NCBI RefSeq assembly: GCF_003270085.1 | Contig: NZ_QFDQ01000054.1 | Coordinates: 1-64,000, forward strand | Length of the DNA: 64,000 nt | Source of the DNA: Streptomyces triticisoli | GTDB lineage: Bacteria; Actinomycetota; Actinomycetes; Streptomycetales; Streptomycetaceae | Reading direction: 5' to 3' | Shown here: one piece after another, positions 53,155 to 60,268 of the stretch | Numbering within the stretch: the stretch's first letter is position 1 | Layout: the number at the start of each line of letters is the position of its first letter | The notes under the pieces: generated by a model | What the model saw: only the letters and a program-made list of their open reading frames with translations | Database searches by the model: none | Told to the model about the DNA's origin: nothing | Position numbers and translations under genes: made by a program

Positions 53155-53679
53155 CTAACGCTGCTGTTCCAGGAACCGCTCCAGCGCCTCCACCACCATC
53201 CGGTGGTCCTCCAGCTGAGGCAGCCCGGACACCGTCACCGCGCCGATCACGCCCGCGCCCTCGACGTTGATCGGGAACGAGCCGCCGTGGGCCGCGTAGA
53301 GGTCCGGGTCCAGGCGGGAGGAGGCCTCGAAGGTGGTGCCCTTGGCGCGGAAGCGGGCGCCGACCAGGTAGGAGGCGCAGCCGTAGCGCTCCACCACCCG
53401 GCGTTTGCGGGTGATCCAGGCGTCGTTGTCGGGGGTGGAGCCGGGCAGGGCCGCGTGGAAGAGCTGCTGACCGGCACGGTGGATGTCGATGGCGACCGGG
53501 GCCCGGCGCTCGCGTGCCAGGTCGACCAGCAGGGAGCCCAGGGTCCAGGCGTCGTCGAGGGTGAAGTGGGGGAGGACCAGGCGGCGTTCCTGGGCCTCCA
53601 GTTCCTCGATGCTCGGGGTGGTCCGGGTGCTCTGGGTGGGCTGGGTGGGCTGAGTGGTCTGCGTGTCGTTGCTCGTCAC
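53155..53679 (-). CDS. UPF0303 / heme-degrading-domain-type protein
   Basis: 174 residues in the HbpS/GlcG-like fold. It has LEAQERRLVLPHFTLDDAWT, VAIDIHRAGQQLFHAALPGS, KRRVVERYGCASYLVGARFR and AAHGGSFPINVEGAGVIGAV. Proteins with this fold bind heme or small molecules, and some accompany sugar-acid oxidoreductases. It starts at GTG 53677-53679, overlapping the stop of the Gfo/Idh/MocA gene (GTGA), so the two are coupled. The N-terminus is Thr/Gln-rich (TQPTQPTQST), an unconserved extension. Confidence 0.85.
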   Translation of the reverse strand: MTSNDTQTTQPTQPTQSTRTTPSIEELEAQERRLVLPHFTLDDAWTLGSLLVDLARERRAPVAIDIHRAGQQLFHAALPGSTPDNDAWITRKRRVVERYGCASYLVGARFRAKGTTFEASSRLDPDLYAAHGGSFPINVEGAGVIGAVTVSGLPQLEDHRMVVEALERFLEQQR

Positions 53680-54749
53680 AGCCGCACCGCCACGCCGTCG
53701 CGGGCCGAGCGGCGGGCCGCCTCCAGGACGTCGAGTGCGGCGGCTGCCTCGTGGGCGGTCACCGGGTTCGTGGCGCCCTCGCGCAGGGCGGCGGCGACGG
53801 CGGCGTAGTACGCCGGGTAGTCGCCGGGCAGGGTCGGTACGGGGCGGCCGCCGCCGGTCAGCGGGGACTCCCCGGAGCCCAGGTGGCCCCACAGCGACTC
53901 GTCCTCCGTGCCCCAGCCGTCTGTCGCGCCCGGGTGCTCTCCCTCCCGCAGTGCCGCCTCCTGCGGGTCCAGGCCGTACTTCACGTAGCCCGCCTGCGAG
54001 CCCAGCACCCGGAAGCGCGGGCCGAGTTGGGCGGCCGTGGCGGAGACGTGGAGGTGGGAGCGGACGCCGTTCGCGTGGGTGATCGCGATGAACGTGTCGT
54101 CGTCGGCCTCGGCGCCCGCGCGGCGGATCACCGACTCGGCGTACACCTGGGTGGCCGGGCCGAACAGGACCAGGGCCTGGTCGACCACGTGGCTGCCGAG
54201 GTCGTACAGCAGCCCTCCGATCTCCGCCGGGTCGCCGGACTCCCGCCAGCCGCCCTTCGGCTTCGGCCGCCAGCGCTCGAAGCGGGACTCGAACCGCCAC
54301 ACGTCACCCAGCTCGCCCTCGGCGAGCAGCTTGCGGAGAGTCAGGAAGTCGTTGTCCCAGCGGCGGTTCTGGAAGACGGACAGGAGCAGGCCGCGCTCCT
54401 CGGCCAGGGCCGCGAGGTCCCGCGCCTCGGCCGCCGTACCGGCGACCGGCTTGTCCACGACCACCGGCAGGCCCGCCTTCAGGGCGGTGGTGGCGAGCGG
54501 GACGTGGGTCTTGTTCGGGGAGGCGACGACGATCAGGTCCAGCTCGCCGGCGCGGGCGAACAGTTCGTCGGGGGTGGCGACGGTGCGGACGTCCGGGAAC
54601 TGCGCCCGGGCCTGTTCCTGACGCTGCGGGTTGGAGGTGACGACCGTGTCGAGGGTCAGGCCCTCGGTCGCGGCGATCAGCGGGGCGTGGAAGACGGAGC
54701 CGGCGAGGCCGTAGCCGACGAGGCCCACGCGGAGGGGGGTGCCAGTCAT
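53676..54749 (-). CDS. Gfo/Idh/MocA-family oxidoreductase
   Basis: 357 residues. The N-terminal Rossmann fold is RVGLVGYGLAGSVFHAPLIA. The dehydrogenase motif is VVVDKPVAGTAAEARDLAAL (EKP-like DKP with the catalytic Lys), followed by LLSVFQNRRWDNDFLTLRKL and the C-terminal beta-sheet domain. It probably oxidises or reduces a sugar or inositol derivative with NAD(P). It is divergent from a ROK-family regulator only 56 bases away and coupled to the UPF0303 gene, which suggests a small sugar-responsive operon repressed by the ROK protein (inference). Confidence 0.92.
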   Translation of the reverse strand: MTGTPLRVGLVGYGLAGSVFHAPLIAATEGLTLDTVVTSNPQRQEQARAQFPDVRTVATPDELFARAGELDLIVVASPNKTHVPLATTALKAGLPVVVDKPVAGTAAEARDLAALAEERGLLLSVFQNRRWDNDFLTLRKLLAEGELGDVWRFESRFERWRPKPKGGWRESGDPAEIGGLLYDLGSHVVDQALVLFGPATQVYAESVIRRAGAEADDDTFIAITHANGVRSHLHVSATAAQLGPRFRVLGSQAGYVKYGLDPQEAALREGEHPGATDGWGTEDESLWGHLGSGESPLTGGGRPVPTLPGDYPAYYAAVAAALREGATNPVTAHEAAAALDVLEAARRSARDGVAVRL

Positions 54750-54805
54750 GGTCCTACTTTCGCAACGCTGTTGCCGAAGTGCAAGCGTGGGGTCAGTATG
54801 GGGGC

Positions 54806-55972
54806 GTGAGCAGCAGGAGGAGTGGGACGGGCGGCGTGACGGTCTCGGGGACGGCGGGGCGGCGGGCGCACGCCGGGGTGAACCTGCCCGCCCTGCGCAG
54901 CCACAACGCCGCGCTGGTGCTCGACCTGCTGCGCGGGGCGGGCGCGGAGGGGATCAGCCGGCTGGAGCTCGCCGAGCGGACCGGGCTCACCCCGCAGGCG
55001 GTCAGCAAGATCACCGCACGGTTGCGGGAGCGGGGGCTGGTCGCGGAGGCGGGGCGGCAGGCGTCCACCGGGGGCAAGCCGCGCACGGTGCTGCGGCTGG
55101 TGCCGGATGCGGGGCACGCGGTAGGGGTGCACGTCGACCGGGACGAGGCACGGGCGGTGGTCGTCGACCTGGACGGCGCCGTGGTCGGTGAGCGGCGCCG
55201 ACCGCTGGACCTGGGGGCGGGGGCGGACGCCGTCGTGGAGGCGGTGGCGCGGGAGGCCGAGGAGCTGGTGGGGGAGGTGCTCGGGGGGTGCCCTCCCGGG
55301 TCCGCGGAGTCCCTGGCCGGGGTCGGGGTGGCGCTGCCCGGGCCGCTCGATCACCGGAGTGGTGTGTTGCACCGGGTGACCGGGTTTCCCGAGTGGGACG
55401 GGTTCCCGCTGCGGGACGCGCTCACGCGGCGGCTCGGTGTGCCCGTCGTGGTCGACAAGGACACCAACGCCGCCGCGCTGGGGCTGGCGGTCGCGGGGGA
55501 GGGCGGGTCGTTCGCGTATCTCCACCTGGGTACGGGGTTGGGGGCCGGGCTCGTGATCGGGGGGAGCGTGCACCGGGGAGTGCGGACGGGGGCCGGGGAG
55601 TTCGGACACCAGGTGATCCAGCTGGACGGCCCGGTGTGCGGGTGCGGGAACCGGGGGTGCGTCGAGGCGCTGTGTCTGGCGGCCGTGGAGCGGGGGGAGC
55701 CGGCGGAGGCGGCGCGGGTGCTGGGGGCCGCGGCCGCGAACCTCGTGGGGTTGCTGGACATCGAGCTGGTGCTGCTCGGTGGGCGGACCGTGGCTGCCGC
55801 GCCCGAGGTGTTCGTGAGCGGAGTGAGCGCGGTGGTCGCCGCACGGGCCCGGCGGGAGGGGATGCCGGACGGGGCGGTCCCGGTCCGGGTCGCGCCGGGT
55901 GGGGAGCGGGGGGTCGCGGAAGGGGCGGCGCAACTGGTTCTCGCGCCGATGTTCGGGCGGGGAGACGGGTGA
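54806..55972 (+). CDS. ROK-family transcriptional regulator
   Basis: 388 residues. The N-terminal winged HTH is ALRSHNAALVLDLLRGAGAE with RTGLTPQAVSKITARL. The C-terminal sugar-kinase-like ROK domain has VVDKDTNAAALGLAVAG, HLGTGLGAGLVIGGSVHRGV and the zinc site GPVCGCGNRGCVEA. Members repress sugar-utilisation genes and release DNA on binding a sugar. Several GTG starts are possible. The one at 54806 is used, with GTG 54779 and 54836 as alternatives. The likely targets are the divergent oxidoreductase and UPF0303 genes. Confidence 0.88.
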   Translation: MSSRRSGTGGVTVSGTAGRRAHAGVNLPALRSHNAALVLDLLRGAGAEGISRLELAERTGLTPQAVSKITARLRERGLVAEAGRQASTGGKPRTVLRLVPDAGHAVGVHVDRDEARAVVVDLDGAVVGERRRPLDLGAGADAVVEAVAREAEELVGEVLGGCPPGSAESLAGVGVALPGPLDHRSGVLHRVTGFPEWDGFPLRDALTRRLGVPVVVDKDTNAAALGLAVAGEGGSFAYLHLGTGLGAGLVIGGSVHRGVRTGAGEFGHQVIQLDGPVCGCGNRGCVEALCLAAVERGEPAEAARVLGAAAANLVGLLDIELVLLGGRTVAAAPEVFVSGVSAVVAARARREGMPDGAVPVRVAPGGERGVAEGAAQLVLAPMFGRGDG

Positions 55973-56240
55973 CGGTTGCGCGGGGGTGCGCTGGGCGCCT
56001 CGGTCAGGTGCACAACCCGAAGCGGGCCGAGTGGGGCAGGCCTCCACCCACGGTCCGGCACCGGGAGCCTGCGAAGCGTGCGTCACGTCGTTCCGCCTGC
56101 CGGTGTGGGTGCTCCACCGGCTGACAAGCCCCGATGGACCGCTGATCTTCATGATCATGTCGCCGGGGCCGAGGCGTTTCCGGGCCCGGCCGCCTTGCCG
56201 CGCGAGATCCTGGCGGCGGGGCGTGTGACACGTTTGGGGC

Positions 56241-56430
56241 ATGACGACGACACCGGACGGGCTGCCCGTCTACCGGGTGCTGGCTGGTCCTGACGACGCG
56301 GCGTTCTGCCACCGTGTGAGCGAGGCGCTGGCGATGGGGTACCGGCTGCACGAAGGGCCGTCGGTCACGTCCGACGGGGAACGGGTGATCGTCGCGCAGG
56401 CGGTCGTCTGGTCCGGGTATCGGGAGACCG
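56241..56430 (+). CDS. DUF1737-like small protein, C-terminus uncertain
   Basis: MTTTPDGLPVYRVLAGPDDA and FCHRVSEALAMGYRLHEGPS with ERVIVAQAVVW match the short DUF1737 pattern (normally about 60 residues). After AQAVVW the frame has no stop for over 900 bases, so it runs through the next gene out of frame. A small indel near 56405-56430 has probably removed the natural stop. The end given is only where similarity ceases. Confidence 0.45.
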
Positions 56431-56550
56431 GGAACTGGGCCTGCGGCTGTTTCGCCGGCTTCGGCACCTGTCAGGTCACGTCAGGCCACATAGCGGTTCG
56501 TATGCCATATTGCGGACATGGTCCGACGAGAGGCAGACGAAGGGCACGGC

Positions 56551-57279
56551 ATGAGGTTCGCAGTCATCGGCGGTACCGGGCTGATCGGGTCGCAGGTCGT
56601 CAGGAAGCTGAACGCCGCCGGGCACGAGGCGGTGCCGCACTCGCACTCCACCGGGGTCGACGTCATCAGCGGCCAGGGGCTGGACGAGGCGGTGGCGGGA
56701 GCCGAGGTCGTCGTCAACCTGACGAACTCCCCGACCTTCGACGAAGCCTCCGCGGCCTTCTTCCGGACCTCGATGGACAACCTTCTGGCCGCGGCACAGA
56801 GGGGCGGCGTCAGCCACTTCGTCATCCTCTCGATCGTCGGCGCGGACCAGGTGCCGGAGCTGGACTACTACCGGGCCAAGGTGCTCCAGGAGCGCATCCT
56901 CGCGGCCGGGCCGATCCCCTACTCGATCGTCCGGGCGACGCAGTTCATGGAGTTCATGGACGCCGTCATGTCCTGGACCGCCGACGGCGACACCGTCCGG
57001 CTGCCCGCCACGCCGATCCAGCCGATCGCCTCCAAGGACGTGGCCGACGCGGTGGCGGAGGTCGCCGCGGGCGCCCCGCTGAACGGCGTCCGCAACATCG
57101 CCGGCCCCGAGGTCTTCTCCCTGGACGAGCTGGGCCGGATGACCCTGTCCCGCAAGGGCGACAAGCGTACGGTCGTCACCGACCCCACCGCCGGCATGTT
57201 CGCCGTCGTCAAGGGGGACGTCCTCACCGACCGGCACGCCCACCTCGCCCCCACCCGCTACACCGACTGGCTCTCCTGA
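56551..57279 (+). CDS. NmrA-like atypical SDR / NAD(P)-binding protein
   Basis: 242 residues. The N-terminal Rossmann motif is MRFAVIGGTGLIGSQVVRKL (GGxGxxG). It continues with VVNLTNSPTFDEASAAFFRT, VSHFVILSIVGADQVPELDY, YRAKVLQERILAAGPIPYSI and RATQFMEFMDAV, as in NmrA/YtfG-type atypical SDRs that act as NAD(P) sensors or quinone reductases. The catalytic Tyr-x-x-x-Lys is present as YYRAK. AAGGG lies 6 bases before the ATG. Confidence 0.88.
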   Translation: MRFAVIGGTGLIGSQVVRKLNAAGHEAVPHSHSTGVDVISGQGLDEAVAGAEVVVNLTNSPTFDEASAAFFRTSMDNLLAAAQRGGVSHFVILSIVGADQVPELDYYRAKVLQERILAAGPIPYSIVRATQFMEFMDAVMSWTADGDTVRLPATPIQPIASKDVADAVAEVAAGAPLNGVRNIAGPEVFSLDELGRMTLSRKGDKRTVVTDPTAGMFAVVKGDVLTDRHAHLAPTRYTDWLS

Positions 57280-57282
57280 CCC

Positions 57283-57298
57283 GCCCGCTCCAGCGGGC
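57283..57298. terminator. Short hairpin between convergent genes
   Basis: GCCCGCT (57283-57289) and AGCGGGC (57292-57298) form a 7-bp stem exactly between the SDR stop and the small membrane-protein stop. Confidence 0.5.
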
Positions 57299-57466
57299 CT
57301 ACTTCGTTCCGGCCCGGGCCAGAACCGCCGTGACGAACACCCCGGCCGCAAGTCCGCCGATCAGCCACGGCGCGCTGGGGTGCCCGCCGTTGAGGCGGTA
57401 GCCGACGTAGCTGAAGGCCACGACGAAGAAGAGGACGGTGACTCCCCAGTACTGCCGCTTCAGCAT
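57299..57466 (-). CDS. Small two-helix membrane protein
   Basis: 55 residues, MLKRQYWGVTVLFFVVAFSY then a second hydrophobic segment APWLIGGLAAGVFVTAVLAR. GGGGGAGA lies just before the ATG at 57464-57466, which supports translation. No family is recognised. It is divergent from the HAD phosphatase gene. Confidence 0.7.
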   Translation of the reverse strand: MLKRQYWGVTVLFFVVAFSYVGYRLNGGHPSAPWLIGGLAAGVFVTAVLARAGTK

Positions 57467-57612
57467 CTGTCTCCCCCTGGCTCCCGGGACCTCGGCTTGC
57501 GGCGCAGCGTACCCGCAACGCTCCCGCCGGACCGTTTCGGCAAGATCCGGGCACTGGTTAGGCTGGGGTTCACGCACGTCCGCGTACGGCAGGAACGGCA
57601 GGAGACTCACAC

Positions 57613-58392
57613 ATGCCAGACCGCAAGCCCATCGAGTCGTGGCTCACCGACATGGACGGTGTCCTGATCCACGAGGGTGTTCCCATTCCCGGTGCCGACG
57701 CCTTCCTGAAGAAGCTGCGGGAGTCCGGCCGGCCGTTCCTGGTACTCACCAACAACTCGATCTACACCCCGCGCGACCTGCACGCCCGGCTGGAGCGCAT
57801 GGGCCTGGACGTGCCGGAGGAGAACATCTGGACCTCCGCCCTGGCCACGGCGCAGTTCCTCGACGACCAGCGGCCCGGCGGCACCGCCTACGTCATCGGC
57901 GAGGCCGGCCTGACCACCGCGCTGCACGACATCGGCTACGTCCTGACCGACCACGACCCCGACTTCGTGATCCTCGGGGAGACCCGGACGTACTCCTTCG
58001 AGGCCATGACGAAGGCCGTGCGCCTGATCAACGACGGCGCCCGGTTCATCGCCACCAACCCGGACAACGTGGGCCCCTCCGCCGAGGGCGCCCTGCCCGC
58101 CACCGGCTCGATCGCGGCCCTGATCACCGCGGCGACCCGCAAGAAGCCGTACTTCGTCGGCAAGCCCAACCCGCTGATGATGCGCGCCGGGCTGAACGCG
58201 CTCGGCGCCCACTCGGAGACCTCCGCCATGATCGGCGACCGCATGGACACCGACGTGCTCGCGGGCCTGGAGGCCGGGATGCGGACGTTCCTGGTCATGA
58301 CCGGTGTCACCCAGCCGGAGGACGTCGACCGCTTCCCGTTCCGGCCGTCCCGCGTCGTCGACTCGATCGCGGATCTCGTCGAGCAGGTCTGA
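57613..58392 (+). CDS. HAD-IIA phosphatase (NagD-like)
   Basis: 259 residues. The HAD motifs are WLTDMDGVLIHEG (nucleophile Asp and acid/base Asp), LVLTNNS (motif II Thr/Asn), GKPNPLMMRAGLNALG (motif III Lys) and MIGDRMDTDVLAGLEAG (motif IV). The C2-type cap places it in the NagD/phosphoglycolate-phosphatase-like group, removing phosphate from small metabolites such as nucleotides or glycolate phosphate. It is monocistronic. Confidence 0.93.
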   Translation: MPDRKPIESWLTDMDGVLIHEGVPIPGADAFLKKLRESGRPFLVLTNNSIYTPRDLHARLERMGLDVPEENIWTSALATAQFLDDQRPGGTAYVIGEAGLTTALHDIGYVLTDHDPDFVILGETRTYSFEAMTKAVRLINDGARFIATNPDNVGPSAEGALPATGSIAALITAATRKKPYFVGKPNPLMMRAGLNALGAHSETSAMIGDRMDTDVLAGLEAGMRTFLVMTGVTQPEDVDRFPFRPSRVVDSIADLVEQV

Positions 58393-58482
58393 GACACGCA
58401 TTCCCCCGTTCGGAGCAGTGCGGGGCCGCAGCGGATGCGGGACCGGGCCGTCGGGCGTCTCCTGGAAGGCGGAGGTGTCACG

Positions 58483-58752
58483 ATGGGTCCAGTACGTCTC
58501 ACTCTTTGTGCGGGACTTCTGGTGGGGGCCCTCCTGGTTCCCGCGGCCGGGGCCGCGGAAGGGCACGCCGAGATCCCTGACCGCGTCCCCGCTGCCGCGG
58601 AGGCCCCCGCCGCCCCCGCCGGTCCCGGTACCGCGCACGCGGTGACCGGGCTGGTCCTCGCGGGCGCCGCCGCGGCGGCCGTCGCCCACCGGAGCCGCAG
58701 GACGGACGACCGGACGGACGACCGAGGACGTGATCACCATGCCCGGCCCTGA
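58483..58752 (+). CDS. Small secreted/membrane protein upstream of a sortase remnant
   Basis: 89 residues. The N-terminal signal segment is LTLCAGLLVGALLVPAAGAA. It is followed by an Ala/Pro-rich linker, a second hydrophobic segment AHAVTGLVLAGAAAAAVAHR and a basic tail. GGAGG lies 8 bases before the ATG. In streptomycetes such proteins are found next to class F sortases. The next gene here overlaps it and begins like one. Confidence 0.7.
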   Translation: MGPVRLTLCAGLLVGALLVPAAGAAEGHAEIPDRVPAAAEAPAAPAGPGTAHAVTGLVLAGAAAAAVAHRSRRTDDRTDDRGRDHHARP

Positions 58753-58975
58753 CCTCGGCTCGGACCCTTGCTCCGGCTCCGGCTCCTGCTTCGACTCCGA
58801 CCGTGCCTCCTCCCGCAGTACCGGCCGTCTCCTCGTCGGCCTGGCCTGGGTCGTGCTGCTGCTCGGGGTGTGGCTGTGGGGGCAGGGCCTGGGCGACGTA
58901 CGGCAGCCGCCGGCCGCGCCGGTCGTCACCGGGGACATGGCCGCGGCCGGACGGCCCGCTGGAACCGGCCCCTGA
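58739..58975 (+). pseudogene. Truncated class F sortase (N-terminal anchor only)
   Basis: 78 codons read MPGPDLGSDPCSG..., the membrane helix STGRLLVGLAWVVLLLGVWL, then GDVRQPPAAPVVTGDMAAAG and a stop. This matches the N-terminal leader of Streptomyces class F sortases. The catalytic barrel (His, TLxTC Cys, Arg) is entirely absent. The coding sequence ends where a degenerate tandem repeat begins (58955), and the next gene follows shortly. A deletion, possibly at the repeat, is the likely cause. Confidence 0.6.
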
Positions 58976-59060
58976 GCCCCCGGCGGGAACCGGTCTCTGG
59001 GCTCCTGGCGGGAATCGGTCTCTGGGCCCCCGGCCGGAACCGTCCCCTGAGCCCCGCCGT
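58955..59060. repeat. Degenerate tandem repeat of about 24-26 bases, four copies
   Basis: Successive copies begin CCGCTGGAACCGGCCCCTGA, CCGGCGGGAACCGGTCTCTG, CTGGCGGGAATCGGTCTCTG and CCGGCCGGAACCGTCCCCTG. They start inside the truncated sortase frame and continue into the region upstream of cslZ. Confidence 0.7.
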
Positions 59061-59153
59061 AACAGGTCCCCGACAGGCACCGGCGGAGTGCGTGAGGGCG
59101 GCGTCACCCGTGTGTCAGCATGGGGCGTGGCCGAACACACCAGGGGGGAAGGC

Positions 59154-60185
59154 ATGTACGGCAGGAAAGGGGCTCTCTCGCGCGTCTCTTCGGCGGGGAT
59201 CCGGGCGTCCGCGGTGGTGCTGGGGGCGGCGCTGCTGGCCGCCGGGTGTTCCTCGGGAGGCGACGACGGCAAGGACGACGACGCCTCCATCACCCAACAG
59301 CCCAAGGACACCGACCCGTTCTGGGTCAACCCGGACAGCAAGGCGGCCCAGCAGGTCGCCGCGTACGTCAAGGCCGGGAAGAAGGCCGACGCCGAGCAGA
59401 TCCGGAAGATCGCCGAGCAGCCGACCGGCCAGTGGATCGGGCCGGAGAACCCCGAGGAGGAGGCCCGCGGGTTCACCGAGGCCGCCGACAGGGCGGGCCG
59501 CACCGCGCTGCTCGTCCTCTACAACGTCCCGCACCGCGACTGCGGCCAGTACTCGCAGGGCGGCGCCGGTGACGGCGACGCCTACCGGGCCTGGGTGGAC
59601 GGCGTGGCCAAGGGCATCGGGGACCGGGCGGCCACGGTGATCCTGGAGCCGGACGCCGTACTGCACCTGGTGGACGGCTGCACCCCGGAGGAGTTCCAGG
59701 GCGAGCGCTACGACCTGCTCAAGGGCGCGATCGAACGGCTCAAGTCCCTGAAGAACACCAAGGTCTACCTGGACGCCGGCAACGCGGGCTGGGGCCATCC
59801 CGACCAGATCTTCGAGCCGTTGCGACGGGCGGGCGTGGAACAGGCCGACGGCTTCGCGGTCAACGTCTCCAACTTCTACTCCACCGAGGACTCCCTCGCC
59901 TACGGCAAGCAGCTGTCCGCCAAGATCGGCGGCAAGCACTTCGTCGTCGACACCAGCCGCAACGGCAACGGCCCCTACACCGAAGGCGATCCGGGCGAGC
60001 GCTGGTGCAACCCGCCCGGCCGGGCGCTCGGCGAGACACCGTCGACCAGGACCGCCGACCCCCTCGTCGACGCCTACCTGTGGGTCAAGCGGCCCGGCGA
60101 GTCCGACGGCACCTGCAAGGGCGGCCCCAAGGCGGGCGACTGGTGGGCCGAGTACGCGCTTGAGCTGGCGAAAACCAGCAAGTAG
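59154..60185 (+). CDS. cslZ: Glycoside hydrolase family 6 lipoprotein (CslZ)
   Basis: 343 residues. The signal and lipobox are GAALLAAGCSSG (Cys at about 32). The GH6 fold has TALLVLYNVPHRDCGQYSQG, ILEPDAVLHLVDGC (catalytic acid region), VYLDAGNAGWGHPDQIFEPL, GFAVNVSNFYSTEDSLAYGK and HFVVDTSRNGNGPY. It is a beta-1,4-glucanase-type enzyme. In S. coelicolor and S. lividans the GH6 gene beside cslA-glxA is needed for proper tip glycan deposition. The gene converges on glxA. GGGGGGAA precedes the ATG. Confidence 0.9.
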   Translation: MYGRKGALSRVSSAGIRASAVVLGAALLAAGCSSGGDDGKDDDASITQQPKDTDPFWVNPDSKAAQQVAAYVKAGKKADAEQIRKIAEQPTGQWIGPENPEEEARGFTEAADRAGRTALLVLYNVPHRDCGQYSQGGAGDGDAYRAWVDGVAKGIGDRAATVILEPDAVLHLVDGCTPEEFQGERYDLLKGAIERLKSLKNTKVYLDAGNAGWGHPDQIFEPLRRAGVEQADGFAVNVSNFYSTEDSLAYGKQLSAKIGGKHFVVDTSRNGNGPYTEGDPGERWCNPPGRALGETPSTRTADPLVDAYLWVKRPGESDGTCKGGPKAGDWWAEYALELAKTSK

Positions 60186-60202
60186 CAAGATGCGGAAGCG
60201 AC

Positions 60203-60237
60203 TTGGGGGCGCCCCCCTTCAAGGAGGGCGCCCCCAA
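60203..60237. terminator. Convergent terminator between cslZ and glxA
   Basis: TTGGGGGCGCCC (60203-60214) and GGGCGCCCCCAA (60226-60237) form a 12-bp stem 18 bases after the cslZ stop. It can serve both strands. Confidence 0.8.
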
Positions 60238-60268
60238 AGACGCAAAAGGACGTCAAAAGGACGTCAGA

